NCBI GenBank assembly: GCA_963576475.1
Contig: OY754965.1
Coordinates: forward strand, 2,301,501 to 2,365,500
Reading direction: 5' to 3'
DNA length: 64,000 nt
Origin: Molanna angustata
Lineage: Eukaryota; Arthropoda; Insecta; Trichoptera; Molannidae
The position numbers and the translations under genes were made by a program. Positions 54,475-64,000 of this stretch are shown piece after piece. Below the pieces are notes generated by a model that ran no database searches, was not told the origin of the DNA, and saw only the letters and a list, made by a program, of their open reading frames with translations. Position 1 is the first letter of the stretch. Every line of letters starts with the position of its first letter.

Positions 54475-55340
54475 TATTATTTATTTTTATCCCACCATAT
54501 TTTTTACTGCTGCCTAACTAGGAAATCCTGTTCTAGGCCTGGCAGTTAACAATTTTTACAGTAACAATAAACCTATGAACTGGGTGATAGTTCTCCCCCT
54601 TCATACATTAGGTAGGCACACAATCAAGATACTTTGTACTAATAATCACAACTTCATTTAACATCATATCAGATATAATATAGTTCACACAAAACAGATT
54701 AACCAGCTCCAAAATCCTCGTCATAATACTACTATCCAATAAAATGACTGACTATGATCATGGCTTTAGGGTAAACAGGATCTATTAAGTTATTTATTTT
54801 TATCACAGGACAGCTGATGCTAACAACGATGTAATATGCGGTTCTACAACGGCTACCTCTGTACGATTTCAAGTGGCCTATATTCCAATGTAAAATATCT
54901 ACCTCGTCCGAGAGCGAGTTCAATTTTTTCATAATACGCACCAGAGTGCTGAGGGCCACTACATACGTTCTGCAATGCGGGACGTTCAGAAGAGTATGTC
55001 TTATTCTCCTTATGTAGTTGGGTGGTACAAAAAGCCCTAGCCTTTCTAGCAATTCTGGACAGTCTATAATATTGTTGAAAATCTTAAAGCCGGTCAAGAG
55101 TAATGCGAGATTCACTTTCCTACTTTCGAGATTCCGATAGGAATAGGTCGTTGAAAGTTCTGGGTGGTGCATGTATGTGGGATACATTCCGTGCATCCGC
55201 ATGTGCGTGATGAACTTCTTATGGATTTGCTCCAACATATCAGAATATTTTCTTTAGTAGGGCTCCCAAACTGTTCTTCCGTAGTGAAAATATTTTTCAA
55301 TGCTTCATAGTTTGAAAAATATCTTTCAAGGCGCATTTTG
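54475..55340 (-). mobile_element. LINE (jockey-like) pol C-terminus, 3' UTR and AAT tail
   Basis: The open frame 55238-54732 (minus) begins MLEQIHKKFITHMRMHGMYP and continues with FKIFNNIIDCPELLERLGLF and NYIRRIRHTLLNVPHCRTY, the usual C-terminal region of jockey-type reverse transcriptases after the palm. A shifted frame upstream (to 55336) holds the preceding residues. The 3' UTR runs to an ATTATTATTATT tail on the plus strand at 54475. There is at least one frameshift. Confidence 0.7.
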
Positions 55341-55344
55341 GTAA

Positions 55345-55960
55345 TTAATAAATAATAATTTACCCTCTGAGTATTCCGGGTTTTTCAATCGCGGATCCAA
55401 AAATAAGAAAAAGCGCCCTCGCAATGATATTTATTGTCCTAAAATGGCGCTGATTTGTTTTATGCAATTTAATTACTAAGAATATTTATATATAAAATTA
55501 ATATCTTGCAAACACCAACTGCGTTTTGTCTATCATCAACCAACTAAATGATATTATACAAAATCAAAAATATAACAAAATGCAATAATGACACTAAAAG
55601 GTTGGTTAATAGGTAATGTCTTTGACCTATTCGTGTCATTAATTAATAAATTGCTTATCAATTCTATCATTTTCTAATAAGTTATAATCTAACTATATAC
55701 ATAAATTCGCATTTATATACATTTAATGTATAATGTTTATTATATTTTCATGCACTCGACAAGGTAAACATATTTCTCCTTCGTGTAGGTATATAATATA
55801 TACACGAAGCCATTTCTAATTATTTTATTCTGTCGCCATTTTAAATTTTATTATACCACAATTCACGCACGAACATACGACAAGTTTCTTTGTATTTGAT
55901 TACCTGCAGGTTAAGTTAGATTAAGTTTAATATCATTTAATGATTCAGCGGATATTTTGT
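55345..55960. other. No gene seen
   Basis: AT-rich spacer between two LINE relics. Confidence 0.5.
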
Positions 55961-55965
55961 GGTAC

Positions 55966-56285
55966 CTAGTTAATGCTTTCTGTTATTCCTTCGGCGATAG
56001 TGACGAGGAGACTCGGATGCCTGATATTAAGGTCAATCCATTTAGATCGTTGTTGGGCAACCCTCTTTAGAAGTTGCCATATTTCTCCGACTCTGCTCAG
56101 TACCAAGTCTTTTGCAATGTCTGACCGATGGATACTAGCCATGCGCCTGAAGCACCACATTTTGAAGGCAGCCAGACGTCCAGACCCTCTCCAGCTGATA
56201 CTGCACGTTTCGCCGCCATACAGCAGAACACTCCATACAAGAGTTTTAATCAAGTTATTCCTAACATTGATATCAAGATATCCAA
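55966..56285 (-). mobile_element. RTE-like LINE pol C-terminal relic
   Basis: A 95-codon frame begins MIKTLVWSVLLYGGETCSIS and continues RLAAFKMWCFRRMASI, the Y-G-x-E-T-W and F-E-M-W-x-x-R-R segments of RTE pol proteins, with W to C at the motif. Related to 52280-52475. Confidence 0.75.
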
Positions 56286-56459
56286 GTCCAATTTAACATA
56301 ACCTTAAGGTGTTTTATGTGCGAATGCTAGTGTTCATGAAATGGGAGAGTACCTACATAGTAAAAATCGTTTTCAGGTACAAACGTCAAAACGGCACCTT
56401 TTTTCGAGAGACATGTCCTTTTCCTTTTCCTATAGCTACACGTCCATGAAATTATTTAA

Positions 56460-56680
56460 AGGTACTGCCTTCCTGACCAGCCAGGATAGCCTAGGATGTA
56501 CATACTCTGATTTTTTAAACCTTACCTACAAAAGTTTGGTAAAAATAGGTTGGTTAGGTTTGTTTGTAGTTATAGTTGCATTATATATTAAAAAAGTAAC
56601 TTAAATATTAAAATGATATAACTAAATCGGTGTTGGTCAAATAATTTATAACCAGCTGGCTGGTCAGGGATGCAGTACCT
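56460..56680. mobile_element. MITE, 221 bp, 26 bp TIRs and 7 bp TSD
   Basis: The left AGGTACTGCCTTCCTGACCA and the reverse-complemented right AGGTACTGCATCCCTGACCA continue identically through GCCAG. TATTTAA lies directly outside both ends (56453-56459 and 56681-56687). There is no transposase. A frame of 87 codons that overlaps it (56341-56604) has a hydrophobic end but looks accidental. It sits next to an RTE tail. Confidence 0.75.
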
Positions 56681-56689
56681 TATTTAATG

Positions 56690-56930
56690 GCAGTGGGCAG
56701 GCCACGTGGCATGTCAGGAAGTTGACAGATGGGCACCACGAATTCAACAATGGAGACCTTACGAAGACAAAAGAAGAGTAGGTCTTCCCCAGAAACGATG
56801 GACTGACGATATAATAGCAGTCGTGGGAAACAAGCGGTGCCCAGGATAGAGAAGGGTGCAAATAGTTGAAGGAGGCCTACATCCAACAGTGGAGAGATGG
56901 CTGAGTGGAAGAAGAAGTAGTGAAAAATAA
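56690..56930 (+). mobile_element. RTE-like LINE pol C-terminal relic
   Basis: Plus-strand frames read WQWAGHVACQEVDRWAPRIQ, then RRVGLPQKRWTDDIIAVVG, equivalent to KWKWARSSDEKWTKR and GVGRPQLRWRDDI of the copy at 20575-21835. It ends in GGAAGAAGAAGTAG. Confidence 0.7.
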
Positions 56931-57402
56931 AGTAGTGAGTTTGTCGGCACATCCTTCCTACTATCGAATTGAAATTATTTACGTCTGAAAATGTTCAATT
57001 TGGCTAATGGTACGCTCCTAATGCAGCTACAGGCATAACCAATAACCGATATAACCATGGCTCGGTTTTACAGTCGTTCCTTAAAAAGTTATTTAAGAAA
57101 AATAAAAGTTGTATCTAACAGTGATTTAAGAAAAATCCAAAAACTATTCGATAATGAAATAATCTTTACAATTCAGTGCCCGTTTATTTCCCTGCAATTA
57201 AATTTTAAATATTCCACTCATATTTTTATGTATAGCACGTGTAAAATCTTTGGTTATGATTTTTATTTAATTTTTTGTTTTTCTTAGTATCAATAAGCCT
57301 TTAACATTAGTTGTAAAATAAAACGAGTTACTCAAAATATTATACATACATACATATTATTACGACAATACAACCTTTCTTAAAAAACAAATTTAATGTT
57401 TA

Positions 57403-57693
57403 TTTGGCCACATGGGTAGAATGAATAAGGAACGCCTGACGAAGAAAATATACAATGCGGATAGGATTGGATTGAGAGGCCAGGGACGCCCAAAAAAGGG
57501 ATGGCACGTCCATGTGAACGATATTCTGAAAGACGGAAATGTTAGAAGCGTGTACAATAGACGAACATGTATGAGAAGATGCATGAATGTTGACGAGGCG
57601 ATGAATGTGTGCCAGGATAGAAAGATATGGCGTTCGGTTCTCTCTGCCTACCCCGTAAGGGACATGGCGTGATGGTATGTATGTATGTATGTA
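57403..57693 (+). mobile_element. RTE-like LINE 3' end, 5'-truncated
   Basis: An open 86-codon frame (57412-57672) reads MNKERLTKKIYNADRIGLRG, then GRPKKGWHVHVNDILKDGNV, RRTCMRRCMNVDEAMNVCQD and WRSVLSAYPVRDMA before its stop, and TGATGGTATGTATGTATGTA closes it. It is the least decayed 3' end of this family in the window. Confidence 0.8.
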
Positions 57694-57779
57694 AAAATCT
57701 ACTGTGAGTTACTTAATTTCAAAATAATATATATAATACGTACATACAATTCTACTGCAAAGTAATGTTATTAAAACAT

Positions 57780-57860
57780 GTACATACATACACACATACA
57801 CACACCCTCACACATACATCCTCACACACACTCTCACACACACCCTCACACACAAGGTAG
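57780..57860 (+). repeat. CA-rich simple repeat
   Basis: ACACACACCCTCACACATAC-type tract, 12-20 bp irregular period. Confidence 0.8.
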
Positions 57861-57864
57861 CATA

Positions 57865-58990
57865 TATTGTAGTTTCAACTTTTGTCTTATTTAATATTCA
57901 TTGTTTTTTTTCTTACACTAGATACTAAATTAATTAATAAGGTAATAACTGGTAATAATGTATACATTTAATTGATGCTGGGCGTGACTATTTTTTTATA
58001 TTGTATATCACCAGTTTACTTGTCCAGTCATTGTTTGTGTACTTTAAATAAAATAAAATAAAATATGTTTAGACATATTGGTGAAGCAGGAATTTGTTAG
58101 TTCAATATTTTATTTACTAATTTGATATAGGTAGTTGTTTTGTGAGACTTTTATACACTGCAGTTCGATAGTTATGGACACCTCGTATATAAGCCAAAAG
58201 GATCTACTTTTTTGATTTTAATATTATTTATTTATTTATTTACTTGCTCCCAAGAAACAAAGTTTCGCTGAGGGGAGCAATTCTCAGTCAAACTTATAAT
58301 ATAACAATGAAAACTTAAAACAAACATATAATAATTAAAACAAAGGAAAAAAAACAGAAAAAGTCAACAAAAAGAGATAAAAAAATACAAATAGATAATT
58401 AAATAACATAAATTGTAGGTAGGCGGATTATTTTTGAGAGCGGTATGAAGCGGTTATGAGCTCGGATGTGGTGAGGAATTCCAGAAGAAGCCTCTTGATC
58501 GCCAATGGCCATTGGCTTAGCGCATTACTTCTTCCGGCAATACACAAAGGCACCACAATCCATCAAATACATTGCATTTTGATAACCCTAATAAATAACA
58601 ATTAAATGACGCGAAAACTTTGTTTTTTTATGTTTGAAACATCAACTAATAAGTCAATAATAAGTATGAATGACAGAGGGGACAAATCCTATTGGGCACC
58701 CTCTACGAGAAAATCTGTGTGAAGATATATGCTGCAGTCCCTATAAGCAGCTGAAAAAGTTCACAAAAATTTGACAGAATTAAAGATAATATACGGGTCT
58801 TTACTGTGAAACAAGCCTCTGAATCTGAGAGAGAGAGAGAAATAAGAATATTTGATTCATCTTTAAAATAGATCAACTTGTGTTTCAGGAGTCAGTCTTG
58901 GGATGACGATACCCTTTTCCTCTGTCTCAAAAAATATGAAACTTAAAAAGACATTATAACGCTAAATAACATGATATATTAAAATCGCCT
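57865..58990. other. LINE 3' UTR traces, no gene
   Basis: AAATAAAATAAAATAAAATA at about 58047 closes a plus-strand stretch that looks like a LINE 3' UTR. On the minus strand, 58205-58510 has a TTTATTTATTTA tail, CGCTGAGGGGAGCAATTCTC and a frame LAIKRLLLEFLTTSEL, like a jockey-type 3' end. Both are tentative. Confidence 0.35.
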
Positions 58991-58992
58991 AA

Positions 58993-60046
58993 TCCAACTG
59001 TCGATTTGTTCAGGAGAACTTTGTTCTCTTAACATATCGACAATGTTTCAAGCCAGGATACGCGAGAATTGTATGCAGAGGTCTACTTTTTTCACGGCTT
59101 TTCCAACTTTGAAGTCAAAAAACACCAAGTTAGAGGCTTCGCAGAATATATTTTCCATACACGGATTTACTCAGAATTCGGAGTAGAACATTTCGTGTGT
59201 CTGTGTGTCTGTGTGTGTCTGTGTGTCCCCCCCCCCTTATAACTTTTGATCCGCTCAATTTACAGAGCCCAAAATTTCAGAATATATAAATAGTTATAGG
59301 CTTACAAAACTTTTATACTCAGAATTTCGAATTTTTATTTTAGTCAGGGGTTATCAACTTTTGAATTTTTACTTTATTTTTCCATATATCTCAGAAACCA
59401 TAAAAGCTAGAACGCTGAAAATTGGTACAAATATAGACAAATACAAAATCTCAAATTCATTTATTCAATAAAATTCCAGGGTTTCTCAAACATTTTTTAT
59501 TAAGAAAAATATTTTTTTTATGATAAATTTATGAGTTAAACTGCCTATATTTTCATTTTTTTTTAAAAATATCGAAAAAAGCCGAAACACCCCAACTAGC
59601 TCATTTAATTTTCTATAAAAAATATTACCATTGTATTAGCACATCTCAATTTAATTTTCTATAAAAAATATTAACATTGTAGTAGAAGATCTCAATTTTT
59701 TTTTAACAATTTTTATAAAAATTGAATTAAGTGACGACATCGCTTCATACAATTTGTATGACAGTCGCCTATACACAATATCTATGAAGACAATAGTTTG
59801 ATACTTAATCTCCAAACATACATACCTACATACCATCATGCTATTTTCATATTCTGGGTAGGAAAAAAGGATCTTCCTCCATACTATCCTATCTTGACAT
59901 ACATACCTACATATGTTGTATAGAAAACAAAATATCTGAAAATATTCAATAATTTGTATTTATGGGTTTATAGTTTGGTACATATTCTTCAACTATACAT
60001 ACTATCGCTATCGACAGTTGGATCTCATGTGTTACATGCAACTAGT
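58993..60046 (+). mobile_element. Helitron-like (Helentron/HINE-type) element, copy C
   Basis: A 1,054 bp copy collinear with copy B: TCCAACTGTCGATTTGTTCA at the start; GT tract and C run at 59194-59236; TATCGACAGTTGGATC, CATGTGTTACATG and CAACTAGT at the end. It carries a short internal duplication (TAATTTTCTATAAAAAATAT at about 59607 and 59652). Noncoding. Confidence 0.62.
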
Positions 60047-60049
60047 ACA

Positions 60050-61158
60050 ATATAAAAATACATGTTAGTAAAAGCGTAACTATCTGGTGCATTAAAGAGG
60101 TTTCATACGTGATGATTACTATCGGAAACCCAAAATTTGTTGATTTTTTTTTAATTTCACTTAAAATGAAAAAAAAAAATTATATCCTTTTTAGCGTCTA
60201 TAAGATTTATTTAAGTATGACATGTGCTTATAATAGAGCAATTTTAAAAAAATGCTGTAAAAAAGATATTTTGAGTAATTTTTCAGTGGAATTTGTGCTG
60301 AATTTTAAAATTGTGTGACGAAAATAATATGTTGAAAATACTTATGGTATTTCTTTAGAAACAAAATTGATTTCGATATGCTGAAATTATGTCTTAACCT
60401 TTCATGAGTTTAAAGCATAGATTTCGTAATTGTACGAGTTAAGGAATACGGCGCACACCTGACCTACGTGAAGTGTGGTATGTTCTTACTTCTTATACAC
60501 TTATACACTACACTGACTACACGATTACACTGGGATCAGCATCAGAGTTATTTGCGCTACCGCGTAAGTTAGTTGTGTTATGTCGATACATGTAATGTGC
60601 AATCGATGCATTATTGAATACGCTGTTGATAAACAAACACATTACGTACATATTAAATTTTATAACTCATCGTATTCGCATATCTGACCAATGTTTATAC
60701 TATGCAGTTACATGTTATAACTCTTGTGACAATAAAAAAACACTAATTGAAATGTCGTGGAAAAAGTTTGTTGACAGACACGAAAATAAAAAAATGTGCT
60801 TACCTAATAAAAATAAATAATCAAGACTGATGTAAAGTGATTTTTTAATGACAGACAGTTTATATCCAATATAGTGTTGTTTTCTATTTGAATTCTGTTA
60901 ACTAATCAATTTCACGGTTTTATATTAGAGGTATGCTATTTTTTGTTGTTTTATTTGTATGAATATCAACATTATAGATTGAAGTAAGAAAGAATTTTAT
61001 ATATTATATTTTCAGTTGATTGGATATGGAATTCCCGATGGGTATTGTTAATATAGTTACAGCAATTTTGTCCGATCATTTAAAAGATTGTCGAAATTGT
61101 AGGGCCGAATTGACGTACTAATGTTAATCCTGCAGAAAGAGACAAGAAATCGGCCAAA
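60050..61158. other. No gene seen
   Basis: AT-rich; the frames at 60109-60318 and 60614-60820 have Lys/Ile-rich composition expected from AT bias and no motif. Confidence 0.5.
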
Positions 61159-61161
61159 AAG

Positions 61162-61399
61162 TCGGCCTTCGTGGCTCAGTTGGTTAGGTATCTGACTGCT
61201 GATCCAAAGGTCCCGGGTTCGATTCCCGGTGGAGTCACAGTTTTTAATTGTGTTTTCAGTCTGGATCTGTGAGACGATTAATATCGTATAAGTCTCCAGA
61301 ATGTGGCAACTTGTTATTGGGTGCGTGTTAAATAATTATGTGACATAGTACCTGTTAGTTGCCCGAGAAACTACATAAAAATAAAATAAAAATAAAATT
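61162..61399 (+). mobile_element. tRNA-derived SINE, family S1, best-preserved copy
   Basis: TCGGCCTTCGTGGCTCAGTT starts the tRNA-like head; box A TGGCTCAGTTGG and box B GGTTCGATTCC are exact consensus for an RNA polymerase III internal promoter. The body and an AAAAT-type tail follow without gaps. This copy is the reference for the other four. Confidence 0.9.
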
Positions 61400-62395
61400 A
61401 ATCAATATGTACCAAGACTATGAATGATTGAATAAGAAATGTGAATTATTTCTTGTAATCACAATAAAAATCTTGAGATTGTTTGAGCACATTGAAATAA
61501 TGGACTTAGTGAAAAATTAAAAGTTATTTTGTTTTTTCATTCATGTCTGATATTGGCACAAATCATCCAAAAGGATGCAATGCCATGAAAAAAAAAATCT
61601 GTTTCAGTATCATATCAACTTGTTTTAAAATTTTATTATTTTTTTTATCTATATAAATAATCGTTTTCTATTTGATTGGTTTTCAAATGCCAATAAGTTA
61701 ACAGTATCTTTAAAATTTAAACTATCCACATTATCTAAGTCTTGTTTTATATTATTGTATCAAAATATTTCAATTATCTTTCAAAATATAATGAATATTA
61801 CAACGGATTAAGTCGAATCGAAATTAAATTAGCAAAAATGGTTTATTCTAAATTATTGATTCTTGATCAATTGAGTTTGGGAACTTTTTTTGATTTATCA
61901 CCGTATCATTGAGCTAATTTTGATGCTTCATCTAATTATACATTTCATCATGCGATAAAACCCCTTTGTGGGGTTTAATCCTTTCGTGAAATAAACCCCT
62001 TTTGTGGCAATGGAAATATGTAGATTATTCGTATTTAGTTCTACTGGTGTCTAATAAAATCGAAGAGACATCTAAAGTATGTCAGGGTAGCAACATACCA
62101 GAAACATATTATGTATTTACAATTCACATAGAGCGACATTTTATAATGGCGTGTATGAATTATAAATACCTTCAAAAGTGTCTAATTTTGACCATGTCTC
62201 ACTAGCATAAAATGATGTTATCTAAGGTCGTGTTGGGAATCGCTAATTGCATTTCCAATTTGTTCAATCCAAGAACAAAGCAAATATAAATTCAACTTTT
62301 GGGCTATCCGATCAATTTTATACTTGCATAGAAAAAAATATGTCACAAAAAACAATCATAGTTGTTTCCACGATGATCCATGAAAAATCATTTTT
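61400..62395. other. No gene seen
   Basis: AT-rich. A small hairpin AAACCCCTTTGTGGGGTTT lies at about 61959-61977. Reading frames have no motifs. Confidence 0.5.
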
Positions 62396-62458
62396 TTGCA
62401 ATTGCATTGAAAAACGAGTGAGTTGTGGCCAACACTAAACTCTCCACACCATAATAAG
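62395..62458 (+). repeat. Dispersed repeat family G, short copy
   Basis: AAAACGAGTGAGTTGTGGCC followed by AACACTAAACTCTCCACACC matches 63800-63845 and the reverse of 49290-49335. Confidence 0.6.
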
Positions 62459-62659
62459 CGTTCATTTTTTCTTCTTGAATGGTTGACAATCTCTAAATGC
62501 ATTTTTATGAAGTACGTTTCTATTAAATTCTTAAACAAATATAAGATTCCCAAAGGACAAGTTTTCACAATACACCATACACACAAAAACATTGTCACGA
62601 AACTCATAGTATGTATTTTCTACATGATGCCTGATGAGAAATTTTAAGTAAAATTGCAT

Positions 62660-62775
62660 TACTAGCAATATGAGCATGTATGAGATTGTATCAATATTGA
62701 TGAGGCGATGTATGTGTCAAGATAGAAGAATGCTGTGTTGGGTTCTCACTGCCTACCCCTTGAGGAAGATAGAAT
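62660..62775 (+). mobile_element. RTE-like LINE 3' fragment
   Basis: TGAGATTGTATCAATATTGA, GGCGATGTATGTGTCAAGAT and GTTCTCACTGCCTACCCC match the last ~100 bp of the copies at 57403 and 1259. The final tail is replaced by A-rich sequence. Confidence 0.6.
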
Positions 62776-63510
62776 TGGAGAGTAAAAAAAAACACTTATT
62801 TTACTTATGTTATGTACATTTTTCATACAAATATGAAATTTATTTCACATAGATTTTTTTCTTTAAATTTTGACAATCCTTGAATGCATTTCATAGGGGT
62901 CCGCCTAAAGTTGTATACATATATACCTACTTTACAAAATGGATTTGGGCATACTAGGAAAAGACTTCCAAAACAATAAAATAAAATCTACATTTAACTT
63001 TAAGTAGGTACTTAACATTTTTAAGATATACCCACTGCCCATCGTGTTTTTTTTAGTACTTTGACTCATCAATTTCTGATACTTTCCAAGAAAGATATAT
63101 CTTTGTTATATTTTGAGTTAGTAGTCATTTAAAACAATCGACGTTTTCTATAGAAGTGATTCATTATTTAAGCATAGAAATTCTTAGAACTTACTAAATC
63201 CAAACAGTTAAGTAGGGATTCTTTTAATCTTGTGAATTATTATATTATTTTTTAAAACTTTTTTTGTCAAAAAGGACCTTACAATAAGAAGAAACAAAAA
63301 AACAAATTCATCAAGTTTAGAAAATTTTATTTCGGGGGTTGCAAGAACAAGATAAGGTTTTGCTAAACCAAGTATCATGTAAGATAAATTAATGCAGGAG
63401 TCGTTCATTCTCGTAAACTTTTATAAACTCATTAATTTTAATTGAAAATTAAGCCTTTAACTTCAAACTAGGTGTTTTGGTCACGTTTCGTTAAAATTAT
63501 TCAATTCCAA
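62776..63510. other. No gene seen
   Basis: AT-rich without recognisable features. Confidence 0.5.
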
Positions 63511-63514
63511 CAGT

Positions 63515-63515
<1 letters not shown>

Positions 63516-63548
<33 letters not shown>
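63516..63548. repeat. Short AT microsatellite
   Basis: About 30 bp of (TA)n followed by a T run. Confidence 0.9.
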
Positions 63549-63550
<2 letters not shown>

Positions 63551-63799
63551 TTTTAAAGTTCCAAGACCTACAAGAACATGACCAATATCAAGACTAGACG
63601 AGTATGCCATTTGCTCATTACTAATTTACTGTATAATCTTACTGTAAAAATATGAATCTCATGTCACGATGTTCTCACACGGAAACCGCCCAACAGATTT
63701 CAATGAAGTTTTGTAAACGTGTATGGTTGGTTCCTACTTGAAAGATAGGATTATTTTGGAACCGACAGGTGGCGCCGTTATACCACACTCAAATGTATA

Positions 63800-63965
63800 A
63801 AAACGAATGGGTTGTGGCCAACGCTATACTCACTCCACAAAGTATTCAAATACCGTATGGGAAATTTTGAGCATTTTTATGGAATAAGTTGGTTTGTTAA
63901 ATTATTTTTGATTTGAATATTTTATTATGAAAATTTGATAATTATACAATGTCATTTTATAAAAG
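63800..63965 (+). repeat. Dispersed repeat family G, longest copy (reaches window end)
   Basis: TATAAAAACGAATGGGTTGT, GGCCAACGCTATACTCACTC and CACAAAGTATTCAAATACCG lead into TGGTTTGTTAAATTATTTTT and TTTATTATGAAAATTTGATA. Collinear in reverse with 49140-49335. It may continue past the window. Confidence 0.65.
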
Positions 63966-64000
63966 TGATGTGCCTTTTTAGCAATTTGGAAATAACATTA

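Noticed and set aside
56341..56604. Single-pass membrane protein with a hydrophobic C-terminal segment
   Set aside because: The frame crosses the left TIR of a MITE and has no homologous features; probably chance.
61162..61236. Functional tRNA gene
   Set aside because: The first 75 bp look tRNA-like, but four other copies carry the same non-tRNA body and an A-rich tail.

Overview
This is a 64 kb AT-rich stretch of animal nuclear DNA, most likely from an insect and probably a moth or butterfly. The basis is the mix of repeats (RTE-like LINE ends closing in ATG/GATG repeats, several tRNA-derived SINE families, GT-bearing Helitron-like elements) and the frequent GTAGGTACCTA-type strings. I see no prokaryotic features and no convincing host protein-coding gene. 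Nearly every long reading frame that makes sense belongs to a transposable element, so the window looks like intergenic or intronic DNA that has absorbed many insertions.

Layout. 1-5.2 kb: a broken RTE 3' end, a 2.5 kb terminal-inverted-repeat (TIR) transposon remnant (1853-4327) with an integrase-like exon relic, and a tRNA-derived SINE. 6.97-12.93 kb: a 5,960 bp Harbinger-type transposon with the usual two convergent genes. Its transposase is dead, but its spliced Myb-like gene is intact, and a 1.4 kb satellite of 85 bp units sits between them. 13-18 kb: SINEs, an RTE tail and minisatellites. 18.4-28.6 kb: two Helitron-like elements, a foldback element, a 1.2 kb RTE pol fragment with a destroyed catalytic motif, an in-frame 30 bp minisatellite, SINEs and possible solo LTRs.

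28.7-34.2 kb: an essentially full-length I/R1-group LINE on the minus strand. ORF1 has zinc knuckles and ORF2 has endonuclease, reverse transcriptase and RNase H. It has a poly(A) end and a 12 bp target-site duplication, and is inactivated by one stop and about three single-base indels. 34.2-41 kb: mostly low-information sequence with LINE relics and a 565 bp MITE. 41.4-44 kb: a run of consecutive tandem arrays, the first of which appears to have grown out of the 3' end of a LINE. 44.8-58 kb: many LINE C-terminal fragments, SINEs, a 290 bp AT tract and a 221 bp MITE. 58.9-64 kb: a third Helitron-like copy, another SINE and an RTE tail.

How the parts work together. The LINE and SINE families form plausible autonomous/non-autonomous partners: SINE family S3 shares its last ~25 bp with the RTE elements here. 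The Harbinger element carries clustered TGTCGCAT-like motifs near both ends that could bind its Myb-like protein. No new cellular system is evident. The most unusual items are the Harbinger element with its satellite, and the LINE-derived satellite at 41.4 kb.
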